From positions 4,623,501 to 4,687,500 of the forward strand of contig NZ_LT629710.1 in assembly GCF_900104535.1 (NCBI RefSeq): DNA of 64,000 nt, in the 5' to 3' direction. The position numbers and the translations under genes were made by a program. This DNA is from Nakamurella panacisegetis (lineage in GTDB: Bacteria > Actinomycetota > Actinomycetes > Mycobacteriales > Nakamurellaceae). Below, in pieces: positions 1 through 8,511 of this stretch. The notes beneath the pieces were generated by a model, which had not been told where the DNA came from, searched no databases, and worked only from the letters and a program-made list of their open reading frames with translations. Numbering within the stretch: the first letter of the stretch is position 1; every line of letters begins with the position of its first letter.

Positions 1-265
1 CCCCGAGTTCGTCGGCCGACAGGATCCGCGCGGTGGCCTCGACCGCCCGTCCGCGCGGTTCGCCGCGCATCGTGCACGGCCCGATCAGCACCTGCCGGTT
101 GCGCCGGATCCGCTTCACCTTGCCGGCCAGCGGGTTGGTCCAGACCACGAGCTCGTCGCCCACCCGGGCCGCCCAGACCGGCGTTTGCACCGGCGTCCCG
201 TCACGCCGGAACGTGGTCAACCGCACGTACGGGGCCCGGGCGAGAAGGTCCAGCGGGGTCGTCAT
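1..265 (-). CDS. PPOX-class (F420/FMN-dependent) oxidoreductase, 3'-truncated by window edge
   Basis: The first 88 codons of a minus-strand gene are visible, from the ATG at 265 down to the window edge. The product begins MTTPLDLLARAPYVRLTTF and continues with R-x-D-G-T-P-V-x-T-P-V-W, the typical opening strand pattern of the pyridoxamine-5'-phosphate-oxidase-like split barrel. N-P-L-A-G-K-V-K-R-I then matches the cofactor-phosphate loop. Actinobacterial members of this group are usually F420-dependent reductases of unknown substrate. The gene lies 150 nt downstream of rho on the same strand. The C-terminal part is outside the window, so the exact subfamily cannot be set. Confidence 0.8.
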   Translation of the reverse strand, partial: MTTPLDLLARAPYVRLTTFRRDGTPVQTPVWAARVGDELVVWTNPLAGKVKRIRRNRQVLIGPCTMRGEPRGRAVEATARILSADELG

Positions 266-415
266 GTCGGTGACGGTACCGGCCGCCGGGACCGCGGCGG
301 GGCGGCGACGATTCGGCCGGCCGTCCCCGGCTCCGGCCCGCGGATACCGGACGGCCCCGGCTCGGTCGGACCCGAAGGTCCGTCGGGGCCGGGGCCGGTC
401 GGCTTCTCGCCGGAG

Positions 416-2542
416 TCAGACTCCGCTGGTCGTCTTGGCCACCTGCATGAGGAACTCGACGTTGCTCTTGGTCTTGCGGAGCCGGTCGAGCAGCAGTTCC
501 AGAGCCTGCTGGGAATCCAGCGCGGACAGCACCCGACGGAGCTTGACGGTGATCGCGAGCTCGTCCGGGGACAGCAGCAGATCCTCCTTGCGGGTGGAGC
601 TCTGGTCGACGTCGATCGCGGGGAAGATCCGCTTGTCGGCGATGCGGCGGTCCAGCTTGAGTTCGGCGTTGCCGGTGCCCTTGAACTCTTCGAAGATCAC
701 CGTGTCACCGGCCGACCCCGTCTCCACCAGGGCGGAGGCGAAGATGGTCAGTGAGCCACCGTTCTCGATGTTCCGGGCGGCACCCAGGAACCGCTTGGGC
801 GGGAACAGGGCGGTCGAGTCGACACCACCGGACAGGATGCGTCCGGAGGCCGGCGCGGCCAGGTTGTAGGCCCGGCCGAGGCGGGTGATCGAGTCGAGCA
901 GGACAACCACGTCACGGCCCATCTCGACCAGACGCTTGGCCCGCTCGATCGACAGCTCGGCGACCATGGTGTGGTCGGCCGGCGGCCGGTCGAAGGTCGA
1001 GGCGATGACCTCACCCTTCACCGATCGCTGCATGTCGGTGACTTCTTCCGGCCGCTCGTCGACCAGCACGACCATGAGGTGGACTTCGGGGTTGTTGGTC
1101 GTGATGGCGTTGGCCACAGCCTGCAGGATGGACGTCTTGCCGGCCTTCGGCGGGGACACGATCAGCGCCCGCTGGCCCTTGCCGACCGGCATCACCAGAT
1201 CGATGATGCGGGTGGTCAGGATGTGCGGCTCGGTCTCCAGGCGCAGCCGCTCGTTCGGGTACAGCGGCGTCAGCTTGGTGAACTCCGGACGGTCCTTGGC
1301 CAGTTCCGGGTCCTGCCCGTTGACCGAGTCGAGCCGGACCAGGGCATTGAATTTCTGCCGGGTCGACGCCGATTCGCCGTCCCGCGGGGCCCGTACGGCA
1401 CCGGTGACGGCATCACCGCGCCGCAGGCCGTTCTTGCGGATCTGCGAGAGCGAGACGTAGACGTCGTTCGGTCCGGACAGGTAGCCCGAGGTCCGGATGA
1501 AGGCATACGAGTCAAGCACGTCGACGATGCCGGCCACCGGGACCAGCACGTCGTCGTCGCGGACCTCGGTGTCGGTCGGGGCGTCGGTGAAACGGTCACG
1601 AGTGCGCCGGTTCCGGTCCCGGAACCGGCGTCCACGACGATCGCCCTGCTCGTCGTCCTGACCATCGCGGTTCGGGCCGCTGTTGCGGTCCTGGCCCTGG
1701 CGATTGCCGTCCGGCCGATTGTTGTCCCGGCCGCTGTTGCGGTTCTGCTCGCGGTTCGGCCCGCTCCGATCCTGCCCGTCACGGTTCTGGCCGTCACGGT
1801 TCTGGCCGTCGCGGTTCTGGCCGTCGCGGTTCGGAGCGGGAGCGGCCGTCTCGGCGTCCGTGCCGGTGTCCTGGCTGCTCGTCACCTCACCACCGCGGTT
1901 GTCACGGTCGCGCCGGTTCCGCCGGTTCCGGCGGCTGCTGCGCGGGCCGTCCTCGTTGTCGTAGGACACACGCTCGGTGCGCTCGCCGCCCTGATTCGGG
2001 CCGCTGTGAACGGCGGAGACGCCCGAGCCCGCGGTCGACTGACCGTTGGCCGGCTGCTCACGGACGATCACCGCGGTGTCTGGGCCCTGCCCGTCGGCGC
2101 GCGGGGCGGCGGTCACCGCGGGAGCCACGTCGACCGCCGGCGGCCCGGCGGCAACCTCCGGTGCCCCTTCGGGGCGACCGGACGACCGGCGGCGGGCCGG
2201 TCGCTGCGGCAGATCGATGTCCAAGGACAGCGTCGGTTCGGCGGTGCGGCCGTTCGCCGGCGGCGGCGTACTGCCGACCGGCGCGACGTTCTCGGCGTCA
2301 CCGGTCTTGACGGCCTTCACCGCGGCACCGTTGCCGGCGCGGCGGGCCGCCGGCGCGCCGGCCCCCTGGTGGGACTCGATGGCCGACACCAGGTCGCCCT
2401 TGCGCAGTCCCGAGGTGCCCTTGATACCGAGCTGGGAAGCCATGGCCTTCAGATCGGCGAGCACCATGCCCGAGAGTCCTTCGCCACCGCGCTTACGCGC
2501 CGTGGCGGTGGAGGAGACGGGCTGCTCCGTGGTTTCGCTCAC
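416..2542 (-). CDS. rho: Transcription termination factor Rho, actinobacterial type with long disordered insert
   Basis: ATP-dependent RNA helicase that terminates transcription as a hexamer. The 708-residue product starts at GTG 2542, chosen because AGGAAGG lies six bases upstream; the open frame extends a further 20 codons without a ribosome site. Order of parts: Rho N-terminal domain (about residues 25-65, [15 protein letters not shown]), a roughly 260-residue low-complexity Arg/Asn/Asp/Gln/Gly-rich insert, the cold-shock-like RNA-binding domain from about 330, and the RecA-like ATPase with Walker A PPKAGKTS near 462 and Walker [11 protein letters not shown] near 545. E. coli Rho is about 419 residues; the extra length is the insert, a known feature of high-GC Gram-positives. 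It sits after the thr operon on the same strand but is separated from thrB by an opposite-strand MFS/MarR pair. Confidence 0.97.
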   Translation of the reverse strand: MSETTEQPVSSTATARKRGGEGLSGMVLADLKAMASQLGIKGTSGLRKGDLVSAIESHQGAGAPAARRAGNGAAVKAVKTGDAENVAPVGSTPPPANGRTAEPTLSLDIDLPQRPARRRSSGRPEGAPEVAAGPPAVDVAPAVTAAPRADGQGPDTAVIVREQPANGQSTAGSGVSAVHSGPNQGGERTERVSYDNEDGPRSSRRNRRNRRDRDNRGGEVTSSQDTGTDAETAAPAPNRDGQNRDGQNRDGQNRDGQDRSGPNREQNRNSGRDNNRPDGNRQGQDRNSGPNRDGQDDEQGDRRGRRFRDRNRRTRDRFTDAPTDTEVRDDDVLVPVAGIVDVLDSYAFIRTSGYLSGPNDVYVSLSQIRKNGLRRGDAVTGAVRAPRDGESASTRQKFNALVRLDSVNGQDPELAKDRPEFTKLTPLYPNERLRLETEPHILTTRIIDLVMPVGKGQRALIVSPPKAGKTSILQAVANAITTNNPEVHLMVVLVDERPEEVTDMQRSVKGEVIASTFDRPPADHTMVAELSIERAKRLVEMGRDVVVLLDSITRLGRAYNLAAPASGRILSGGVDSTALFPPKRFLGAARNIENGGSLTIFASALVETGSAGDTVIFEEFKGTGNAELKLDRRIADKRIFPAIDVDQSSTRKEDLLLSPDELAITVKLRRVLSALDSQQALELLLDRLRKTKSNVEFLMQVAKTTSGV
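1772..1831 (-). repeat. Four tandem 15-bp repeats inside rho (NRDGQ)
   Basis: Four head-to-tail 15-bp units (1772-1786, 1787-1801, 1802-1816, 1817-1831) differ at only a few bases and encode the pentapeptide N-R-D-G-Q four times, about residues 237-257 of Rho. Looser NR/NRDGQ-like units continue on both sides. Near-identity at DNA level suggests recent slippage-type expansion inside the disordered insert. Confidence 0.85.
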
Positions 2543-3075
2543 GAAGATCCTTCCTGTCCGGCCGCCAGATTGCGGCCGGGTTCGAGGAGTCGGCGCACGC
2601 AATGGAGCCGACTACAGATCCGCACCTGGATGGTGCAGAGAAAATGATCACAGCGGGACACGAGCACGCGCTGGACGTTGATCGGCGCCGGATGTCACAG
2701 CAGACAACTGCATCCGAACCGCCACGCAGACTTTTTCAACGACGTCGCCCAGATGCGGAATCCTCGGATGTCTTCCGGCCCGGCGTCTTCCTGGAAGGAG
2801 GTTGACCCTCTCGCCGAGGAGGCGACGCCGATGGGACGCAAGAGTGTGGAGTTCGTCAGTCGAATCCCCGAGATTCCGGCGGCACAGCTCACGACCGGTG
2901 ATCAGTCTCCAGGGTAGACGCATGTCACGTCCGGCGGCAACAAGCCCGGCGCGTGTCGTCGGATCGGTTCGGTGGCGTCACGGCGAGGGCTGGTCCGGTC
3001 CGGGCCGGCAATCCGGAGGTCTGCGTATACTTGCCGCGACTAATAGTTATAGCTCTGGAAGCATTGGACTGCACC
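2543..3075. other. Divergent intergenic region between rho and the MFS exporter
   Basis: About 530 bp without a confident gene. It must hold the rho promoter (minus strand) and the exporter promoter (plus strand). A 28-codon plus-strand frame at 2831-2917 has a good ribosome site (GAGGAGG, nine bases before ATG) but the peptide resembles nothing I know. It could be a leader peptide or chance. No riboswitch or terminator fold was recognised by eye. Confidence 0.4.
3026..3054 (+). promoter_or_regulatory. Candidate promoter/MarR operator before the exporter
   Basis: TATACT at 3026-3031 resembles a -10 element. It is followed at 3041-3054 by TAATAGTTATAGCT, an AT-rich patch in otherwise GC-rich DNA. 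If transcription starts near 3038, this patch covers the start, a usual place for a self-regulating MarR repressor. No clear -35 element is visible and the patch is only imperfectly symmetric. Confidence 0.35.
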
Positions 3076-4560
3076 GTGACGACTGCCCCCGTCGAACTGA
3101 CCAGCCGGCGAAAGACACTGATCCTGGCCATCTGCTGCATGAGCCTGCTGATCGTTGCGATGGACGGCAGCATCGTGAACGTCGCCCTTCCGGCTCTGCG
3201 GACGGACCTGCACGCCAGCACGTCCGGGCTCCAGTGGGTGATCGACGCCTACACCCTGACCCTGGCCGGTCTGCTGATCCTGTCCGGCTCGACCGCCGAC
3301 CGATTCGGCCGACGCCGGACCTTCCAGATCGGGCTGGCCTCGTTCACTGCCGGGTCGGCCTTGTGCAGCCTGGCACCGAACCTGACCTTCCTGATCGTGG
3401 CCCGCGTCGTCCAGGCCATCGGCGGCTCGATGCTCAACCCGGTGGCGATGTCCATCATCACCAACGTGTTCACCGAGCGGCGCGAGCGGGCCAGGGCGAT
3501 CGGGGTCTGGGGCGCGATGGTCGGCGTCAGCACCGGCCTCGGGCCCGTGATCGGAGGACTGCTGATCCAGACCGTCGGCTGGCGCTGGATCTTCTGGATC
3601 AACGTGCCGATCGGCGTCGCGGCGATCGTGCTGGCCTGGCTGTTCGTCCCCGAGTCCAAGGCGGCCCGGGCCCGGCGGCTGGACCCGGTCGGGCAGGTGC
3701 TGGTCATCGTGACACTGACCGGCCTGACCTACGCGATCGTCGAATCGAGCCGCCTGCACTGGGGTTCGCCGACAGTCTGGACATTCATCGGGATCGCCAT
3801 CCTGGCCCTGATCGGGCTGCTGCTCTACGAACCGCGCCGCCAGGACCCGCTGATCGATCTGCGATTCTTCACCAGCGCTCCGTTCTCCGGGGCGACGGTC
3901 GTCGCGGTGTGCGCGTTCGGCGCCTTCGCCGGCTTCCTGTTCCTCAACAGCCTCTACCTCCAGGAGGTCCGCGGGTACTCGGCCCTGCAGGCCGGCGTCA
4001 CCGTTCTCCCGATGGCCCTCATGACGTTGATCTTCGCGCCGGTGTCCGGCCGGTTGGTCGCCGCCGGGAAGGCGCGCGGGGCCATGATCGGGGCCGGCAC
4101 CGGCCTCGCTCTCGGCGCCGGCGGCCTCACCGTGATGACGGCGACCACGCCGATCCCCTACCTGCTCGGCTGCTACGTCGTCTTCGCCGTCGGGTTCGGA
4201 CTGGTCAACGCGCCGATCACCAACACGGCGGTGTCCGGCATGCCGATGAGCCAGGCCGGTGTGGCCGCCGCGGTCGCGTCCACCAGTCGGCAGATCGGGA
4301 GCACCATGGGCGTCGCCGTGATCGGCTCCGTACTGGCGGCCGGTGCGGCCGGTCTGGTCACCGCGGGCCACACCCCTTCCGAATCGGCTGGGATCCTGGC
4401 CAACGCCGGCATCGCCTGGTGGATCATCAGCGGCTGCGGGGTCGCCGTCGTCGTGCTCGGGGTGGTCACCACCGGCAGGTGGGCCCGGAGCACGGTCGGA
4501 CGAGCCGCCGAACTCATGGAGGCCGACGACGAGCGGATCCCGGAGGCGGCACGCGGATGA
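3076..4560 (+). CDS. MFS multidrug exporter, DHA2 (EmrB/QacA) family
   Basis: Proton-coupled membrane exporter of 494 residues with about 14 hydrophobic segments, as in the DHA2 family. Visible signatures are the D-G-S-I-V-N-V-A-L-P motif in helix 1 (motif D1), G-S-T-A-D-R-F-G-R-R-R between helices 2 and 3 (motif A) and G-L-G-P-V-I-G-G in helix 5 (motif C, antiporter signature). GTG 3076 is taken as start because the hydrophobic core begins about 20 residues later; GGAAG lies a rather long 14 bases upstream, so the start is uncertain. The stop codon overlaps the ATG of a MarR regulator, indicating a self-regulated resistance cassette. The substrate cannot be read from the sequence. Confidence 0.9.
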   Translation: MTTAPVELTSRRKTLILAICCMSLLIVAMDGSIVNVALPALRTDLHASTSGLQWVIDAYTLTLAGLLILSGSTADRFGRRRTFQIGLASFTAGSALCSLAPNLTFLIVARVVQAIGGSMLNPVAMSIITNVFTERRERARAIGVWGAMVGVSTGLGPVIGGLLIQTVGWRWIFWINVPIGVAAIVLAWLFVPESKAARARRLDPVGQVLVIVTLTGLTYAIVESSRLHWGSPTVWTFIGIAILALIGLLLYEPRRQDPLIDLRFFTSAPFSGATVVAVCAFGAFAGFLFLNSLYLQEVRGYSALQAGVTVLPMALMTLIFAPVSGRLVAAGKARGAMIGAGTGLALGAGGLTVMTATTPIPYLLGCYVVFAVGFGLVNAPITNTAVSGMPMSQAGVAAAVASTSRQIGSTMGVAVIGSVLAAGAAGLVTAGHTPSESAGILANAGIAWWIISGCGVAVVVLGVVTTGRWARSTVGRAAELMEADDERIPEAARG

Positions 4561-4991
4561 GCCTGGAACAGGAGCGGTCCGATCTGTGGGTGAGGATGTA
4601 CGAAGTGGTCACCGATCACCTGGCCGGACGAAGGGCCGCGGTCGCCGAGCAGCTCGGCATCAGTTTCATCAAGGCGAAGGCGCTGCGTCGCTTGTTGCCT
4701 CACCCCTTGGGGATGGGCGAGCTGACGGCCGAGCTGAACACCGACCCGCCCTACACCACGCTCCTGGTCGATGACCTGGTCGATCGGGACCTGGTCGCCC
4801 GCGCCACCGACCCGTCCGACCGGCGGCGCAAGCTGGTCGCCCTCACCCCGCGCGGCGCCGAGCTCGCGCGGGCGGCGCAGCGGATCCTGGCCGAGCCGCC
4901 GGCCGGATTCGACCGCCTGGAACCGGAGGACCTCCACCGGCTCGTCGCGATGTTCAACCAGATGTCGGTCGGGCACTTCGGTCGGTCGTGA
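4557..4991 (+). CDS. MarR-family transcriptional regulator
   Basis: 144-residue winged-helix repressor, translated from an ATG that overlaps the exporter stop codon (ATGA). The winged-helix core runs from roughly residue 35 to 100. The recognition-helix region reads L-G-M-G-E-L-T-A-E-L-N-T-D-P-P-Y-T-T and the wing contains D-P-S-D-R-R-R-K-L-V-A-L-T, the D-x-R-D-x-R-type signature of MarR proteins. It probably represses the exporter gene until a toxic ligand binds. The last 38 bp overlap the 3' end of thrB on the other strand. Confidence 0.88.
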   Translation: MSLEQERSDLWVRMYEVVTDHLAGRRAAVAEQLGISFIKAKALRRLLPHPLGMGELTAELNTDPPYTTLLVDDLVDRDLVARATDPSDRRRKLVALTPRGAELARAAQRILAEPPAGFDRLEPEDLHRLVAMFNQMSVGHFGRS

Positions 4992-5907
4992 CGGTGGCTC
5001 CGGCGGTGCAGACAGGCACCTGGGCCGCGACGAAACCTGGACGCCGCCAACGGTTCAGATCCAGTTCCGACCTGACCAGGGCCAGGACCGACGGGCCGGC
5101 CCCGGAAATGACGGCGGCGATCCCCTCGGACCGCAGATCCTGCATCAGGGCCGCCGATTCCGGCATCGCACCGGCCCGATAGGGCTGGTGCAGTCGATCG
5201 CCGGTCGCCTCCAGCAGGTAGCCGGGATCGGTGGTCAACGCGTGCACCATCAGCGCCGCTGCGGCCACGTTCGCCGCCGCGTCCACATGGGGAACCTGTT
5301 GCGGCAGCAGGGCTCTCGAATGATGGGTGGACGACGACTGGGAAGCGGTGAACACCACCGCCCTGACATCCGGATGCACCTCCCGACGCACCGCGGCCGC
5401 GGTCCCGTCGGCCCGGGTCCAGGCCAGCGTGAACCCGCCGAGCAACGCCGGGGCGACATTGTCCGGGTGGCCCTCCATCCGATGGGCCAGCTGCAGGATG
5501 TCGTCGTCGGTCAGGGCGGTCCCGGTCGGGAGCAGACCCCGGCCCAGCAGGAGCCCGGCGACGATCGCGGCGGCCGACGAACCCTGCCCACCACCGTGCG
5601 GGATCCGGTTCCGGCAGCGCAGATGCACACCCGGCAGCTCCAGACCGGCTGTCGCCCAGGCCAGCGCCATCGCCCGCACCACCAGATGACGCCCGTCCGT
5701 CGGCACCTCGCCGGCCCCGATGCCCTCGACATCCACCCGCAGACCCGACGGCGAGAGGCTGGCGACGGCCTCGTCGTACCGCTCGATGGCCAACCCGAAG
5801 CAGTCGTACCCCGGGCCGAGGTTGGCCGAGGTGGCCGGAACGCGAACCGTCACGGTCGCCGCCGCCTCCGCGCCGAGATCGGCTGCGGTGCCGACGAATT
5901 CGGTCAC
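4954..5907 (-). CDS. thrB: Homoserine kinase
   Basis: Cytoplasmic GHMP-family kinase (317 residues) that phosphorylates L-homoserine for threonine synthesis. Signatures: [15 protein letters not shown] near the N-terminus (substrate loop) and the ATP-binding [12 protein letters not shown]. The G-G-Q triad replaces the more usual S-R-G-L or G-A-G-L form of this loop. The C-terminal G-A-G-P-S-V-L-A motif is present. GTG 5907 is the start because it overlaps the thrC stop (GTGA), giving translational coupling. The 3' end overlaps the convergent MarR gene by 38 bp. Confidence 0.95.
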   Translation of the reverse strand: MTEFVGTAADLGAEAAATVTVRVPATSANLGPGYDCFGLAIERYDEAVASLSPSGLRVDVEGIGAGEVPTDGRHLVVRAMALAWATAGLELPGVHLRCRNRIPHGGGQGSSAAAIVAGLLLGRGLLPTGTALTDDDILQLAHRMEGHPDNVAPALLGGFTLAWTRADGTAAAVRREVHPDVRAVVFTASQSSSTHHSRALLPQQVPHVDAAANVAAAALMVHALTTDPGYLLEATGDRLHQPYRAGAMPESAALMQDLRSEGIAAVISGAGPSVLALVRSELDLNRWRRPGFVAAQVPVCTAGATVTTDRSARPTSG

Positions 5908-6995
5908 GTCAGGTCCAGCGCGTCGGCCACGGCCTCGGCGACCACCGGAATGACGGTCGGCGCGGTGAGCGTCATCAGCGCGGTCTGCGGGTCCTTCAGA
6001 CCGTTGCCGGTCACCGTGCAGACCACCCGCGCACCCTTCGGCAGTCGACCGTCGGCCGCGGTGGCCAGCAGGCCGGCGATCGAGGCCGCCGACGCCGGTT
6101 CCACGAACACTCCCTCGGTGGTGGCCAGCAGCCGGTAGGCGTCCAGGATCTGCTCGTCGGTGACCATGTCGATCAGTCCGTCGGAGGCATCCCGGGCGTT
6201 GATCGCCCCGTTCCACGACGCCGGCGCACCGATCCGGATCGCGGTGGCGATGGTCTCGGGATCCGAGATCGGGTGGCCCAGCACCAGCGGCGCGGCACCC
6301 GCGGCCTGGAAGCCGAACATCCGGGGTAGCCGATCGCTGATTCCGTCGGTCCGGTACTCCGAGTACCCCTTCCAGTAGGCCGTGATGTTGCCGGCGTTGC
6401 CGACCGGCAGGATGTGGATGTCCGGCGCATCCCCCAGGACATCGCAGATCTCGAACGCGGCCGTCTTCTGACCCTCGATGCGGACCGGGTTGACCGAGTT
6501 GACCAGAGCGATCTCCTCGTGGGACGCCGCGGTCTTGCGCGCCAGTTCCAGGCAGTCGTCGAAATTGCCCTGGACCTGCAGGATCTTCGCGCCGTAGACA
6601 ACGGCCTGGGCCAGCTTGCCGGTAGCGATCTTGCCCTCGGGAATCAGGACGGCGCAGGTCATCCCGGCCCGCGCGGCGTAGGCCGCGGCCGAGGCCGAGG
6701 TGTTACCGGTCGAGGCGCAGATGACGGCCTTGGCCCCGGAGGCCAAGGCGTGCGTGACGGCGACCGTCATGCCCCGGTCCTTGAACGAGCCGGTCGGATT
6801 GGCCCCCTCGATCTTGAGCCAGACATCCGCCCCGACCAGCTGCGACAGCGCCGGAGCGGGCAACAACGGGGTCCCGCCCTCGAACAGGGTGATCGGCTTG
6901 GCACCGGGCGGCACGGCCACCCGATCCGCGTACGCCGCGATCAGGCCGGGCCAACCGGCGCCCTGTTTGCTCATCGCTGCTGCCCTGCCGTTCAC
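5904..6995 (-). CDS. thrC: Threonine synthase
   Basis: PLP-dependent fold-type II enzyme converting O-phosphohomoserine to threonine. The PLP lysine lies in [10 protein letters not shown] (about residue 72), and the phosphate-binding loop [10 protein letters not shown] follows about 30 residues later. The length of 363 residues is normal for the short, actinobacterial type. GTG 6995 is preferred as start because it overlaps the hom stop codon (GTGA) and GGGAG lies upstream. The internal ATG at 6974 (MSKQ) is a possible alternative that removes seven residues. Third gene of the lysA-hom-thrC-thrB operon. Confidence 0.96.
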   Translation of the reverse strand: MNGRAAAMSKQGAGWPGLIAAYADRVAVPPGAKPITLFEGGTPLLPAPALSQLVGADVWLKIEGANPTGSFKDRGMTVAVTHALASGAKAVICASTGNTSASAAAYAARAGMTCAVLIPEGKIATGKLAQAVVYGAKILQVQGNFDDCLELARKTAASHEEIALVNSVNPVRIEGQKTAAFEICDVLGDAPDIHILPVGNAGNITAYWKGYSEYRTDGISDRLPRMFGFQAAGAAPLVLGHPISDPETIATAIRIGAPASWNGAINARDASDGLIDMVTDEQILDAYRLLATTEGVFVEPASAASIAGLLATAADGRLPKGARVVCTVTGNGLKDPQTALMTLTAPTVIPVVAEAVADALDLT

Positions 6996-8284
6996 GCCAC
7001 ATCTCCCATGACTCGCATGACAGACGTCACGCGGTGGACCGAATCGAGCTCGGATAAACGACTGACCGTGGCCGACAACGCGGCGTCGGGCGCGGAGTGC
7101 GTCACCACGACCAGCGTCGCCTCGGCCTCGCGCCCCTCCTGACGGACGGTCGAGATGGAGACGCCAGCCTCGGCGAAGGCCGTCGCCACCGCGGCCAGCA
7201 CACCCGCCTTGTCGTCCACGTCGAGGCTGATGTGGTACCTCGACGGCACCTCGCCCATGGGCTGCACGGGCAATGCGGCGTAGGCCGATTCGCGGGGCCC
7301 GCGGCCACCGCTGATCTTGTTGCGGGCCACCGCCACCAGGTCGCCGAGCACGGCCGAGGCGGTCGGCGCGCCGCCGGCCCCGGGACCGTAGAACATCAGT
7401 CGCCCGGCCGATTCGGCCTCGACGTAGACCGCGTTGTACGCACCGTCCACCCCGGCCAGCGGGTGGGCCCGGGGCAGCATCACCGGATGGACCCGGGCCG
7501 AGACGGCGTCCCCGGTACCGGTGTTCACCCGCTCGCAGATGGCCAGCAGTTTGACCACACAACCGAGCTCGGCGGCGGCGCTGATGTCGGCCGCGGTGAC
7601 GTCGGCCATGCCCTCGCGATACACGTCGGCCGCGCCGACCCGGGTGTGGAAGCCGATCGAGGCCAGGATCGCGGCCTTGGCCGCGGCGTCGAACCCGTCG
7701 ACATCGGCGGTCGGATCGGCCTCGGCGTACCCGAGCCGGGTCGCCTCCTTGAGGGCCAGTTCGTACGACGATCCGTCAGCCGTCATGGCCGAGAGGATGA
7801 AGTTGGTGGTGCCGTTGACGATCCCCATGATCCGCGAGATCCGGTCTCCGGCCAGTGACTCCCGGATCGGACGGATCAGCGGGATCGCACCGGCCACGGC
7901 CGCCTCGAAGTACAGGTCCGCCCCGGCCGCGTCGGCCGCCTCGTACAGGGCCGGACCTTCCTCGGCCAGGAGCGCCTTGTTCGCGGTGACCACCGCGGCG
8001 CCGCGGCGCAGGGCGGTCAGCAGCAGGTCTTTGGTCGGGTCGATACCCCCGATCACCTCGATGACGACGTCGACATCCTCCCGGGCGACCAGGGCGGCCG
8101 CGTCGGTGGTGAGCAGTTCGGCCGGGATGTCCGGGTGCTGGTGCGGCCGCCGCACGGCGACGCCGACCAGTTCCAGCGGGGCACCGACCCGGGCCGACAG
8201 CTCCTCGCCCTGCTCGCGGAGCAGCCGGATCACCTGGGTGCCGACCACACCAGCGCCGAGTACGGCGACCCGGATCGGTGTCAT
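6992..8284 (-). CDS. hom: Homoserine dehydrogenase with C-terminal ACT domain
   Basis: NAD(P)-dependent reduction of aspartate semialdehyde to homoserine, the branch point to threonine and methionine. The product has 430 residues. The N-terminal Rossmann motif is V-L-G-A-G-V-V-G-T, and the catalytic region contains [11 protein letters not shown] and [17 protein letters not shown]. The last ~80 residues form an ACT domain ([12 protein letters not shown]), the usual site of threonine feedback inhibition. The ATG overlaps the stop of the small membrane protein gene upstream (ATGA), and its own stop overlaps thrC. Confidence 0.97.
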   Translation of the reverse strand: MTPIRVAVLGAGVVGTQVIRLLREQGEELSARVGAPLELVGVAVRRPHQHPDIPAELLTTDAAALVAREDVDVVIEVIGGIDPTKDLLLTALRRGAAVVTANKALLAEEGPALYEAADAAGADLYFEAAVAGAIPLIRPIRESLAGDRISRIMGIVNGTTNFILSAMTADGSSYELALKEATRLGYAEADPTADVDGFDAAAKAAILASIGFHTRVGAADVYREGMADVTAADISAAAELGCVVKLLAICERVNTGTGDAVSARVHPVMLPRAHPLAGVDGAYNAVYVEAESAGRLMFYGPGAGGAPTASAVLGDLVAVARNKISGGRGPRESAYAALPVQPMGEVPSRYHISLDVDDKAGVLAAVATAFAEAGVSISTVRQEGREAEATLVVVTHSAPDAALSATVSRLSELDSVHRVTSVMRVMGDVA

Positions 8285-8511
8285 CGCCGGCCCCGCTTGG
8301 CCAGGGTCCGGAACAGGAACACCGCGTACACCAGCAATGCGACGACCATGGCCACGGCGACCAGGGTGATGGTGAGCTTCAGCCCGTAGGACATCGAGGG
8401 CTTCACCAGGACCACCACGATCAGCACCGCGGCGAATCCGAGCAGGATGACCGCGGGTACGACGGAGGGCTCCCTCGGGGGGGTCGTCCCGTTCGGGTCA
8501 GGGTTGGTCAC
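8281..8511 (-). CDS. Small two-helix membrane protein coupled to lysA and hom
   Basis: 76-residue protein of unknown function starting at a GTG that overlaps the lysA stop (GTGA). Its stop overlaps the hom start (ATGA), so it is locked into the aspartate-family operon by overlaps on both sides. A Pro/Thr-rich N-terminal tail of about 15 residues is followed by a hydrophobic segment (PAVILLGFAAVLIVVVLV), a short loop, a second hydrophobic segment (LTITLVAVAMVVALLVYAVF) and a basic C-terminus (R-T-L-A-K-R-G-R-R), predicting two membrane spans. I recognise no family. Its position suggests a role linked to aspartate-family amino acids, for example export or enzyme anchoring, but this is inference. 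Confidence 0.75.
   Translation of the reverse strand: MTNPDPNGTTPPREPSVVPAVILLGFAAVLIVVVLVKPSMSYGLKLTITLVAVAMVVALLVYAVFLFRTLAKRGRR

Noticed and set aside
971-2647. 558-codon plus-strand open frame opposite rho
   Set aside because: Shadow of rho: low-complexity Val/Ala/Arg product with no motif, while the minus strand encodes a full Rho protein.
2831-2917. 28-codon gene with a good ribosome site
   Set aside because: The product matches nothing known and composition gives no support, so it is mentioned only in the intergenic note.
3040-4371. 443-codon minus-strand open frame opposite the MFS gene
   Set aside because: Asp/Gly/Arg/Gln-rich antisense translation of a membrane-protein gene; no start signal and no family.
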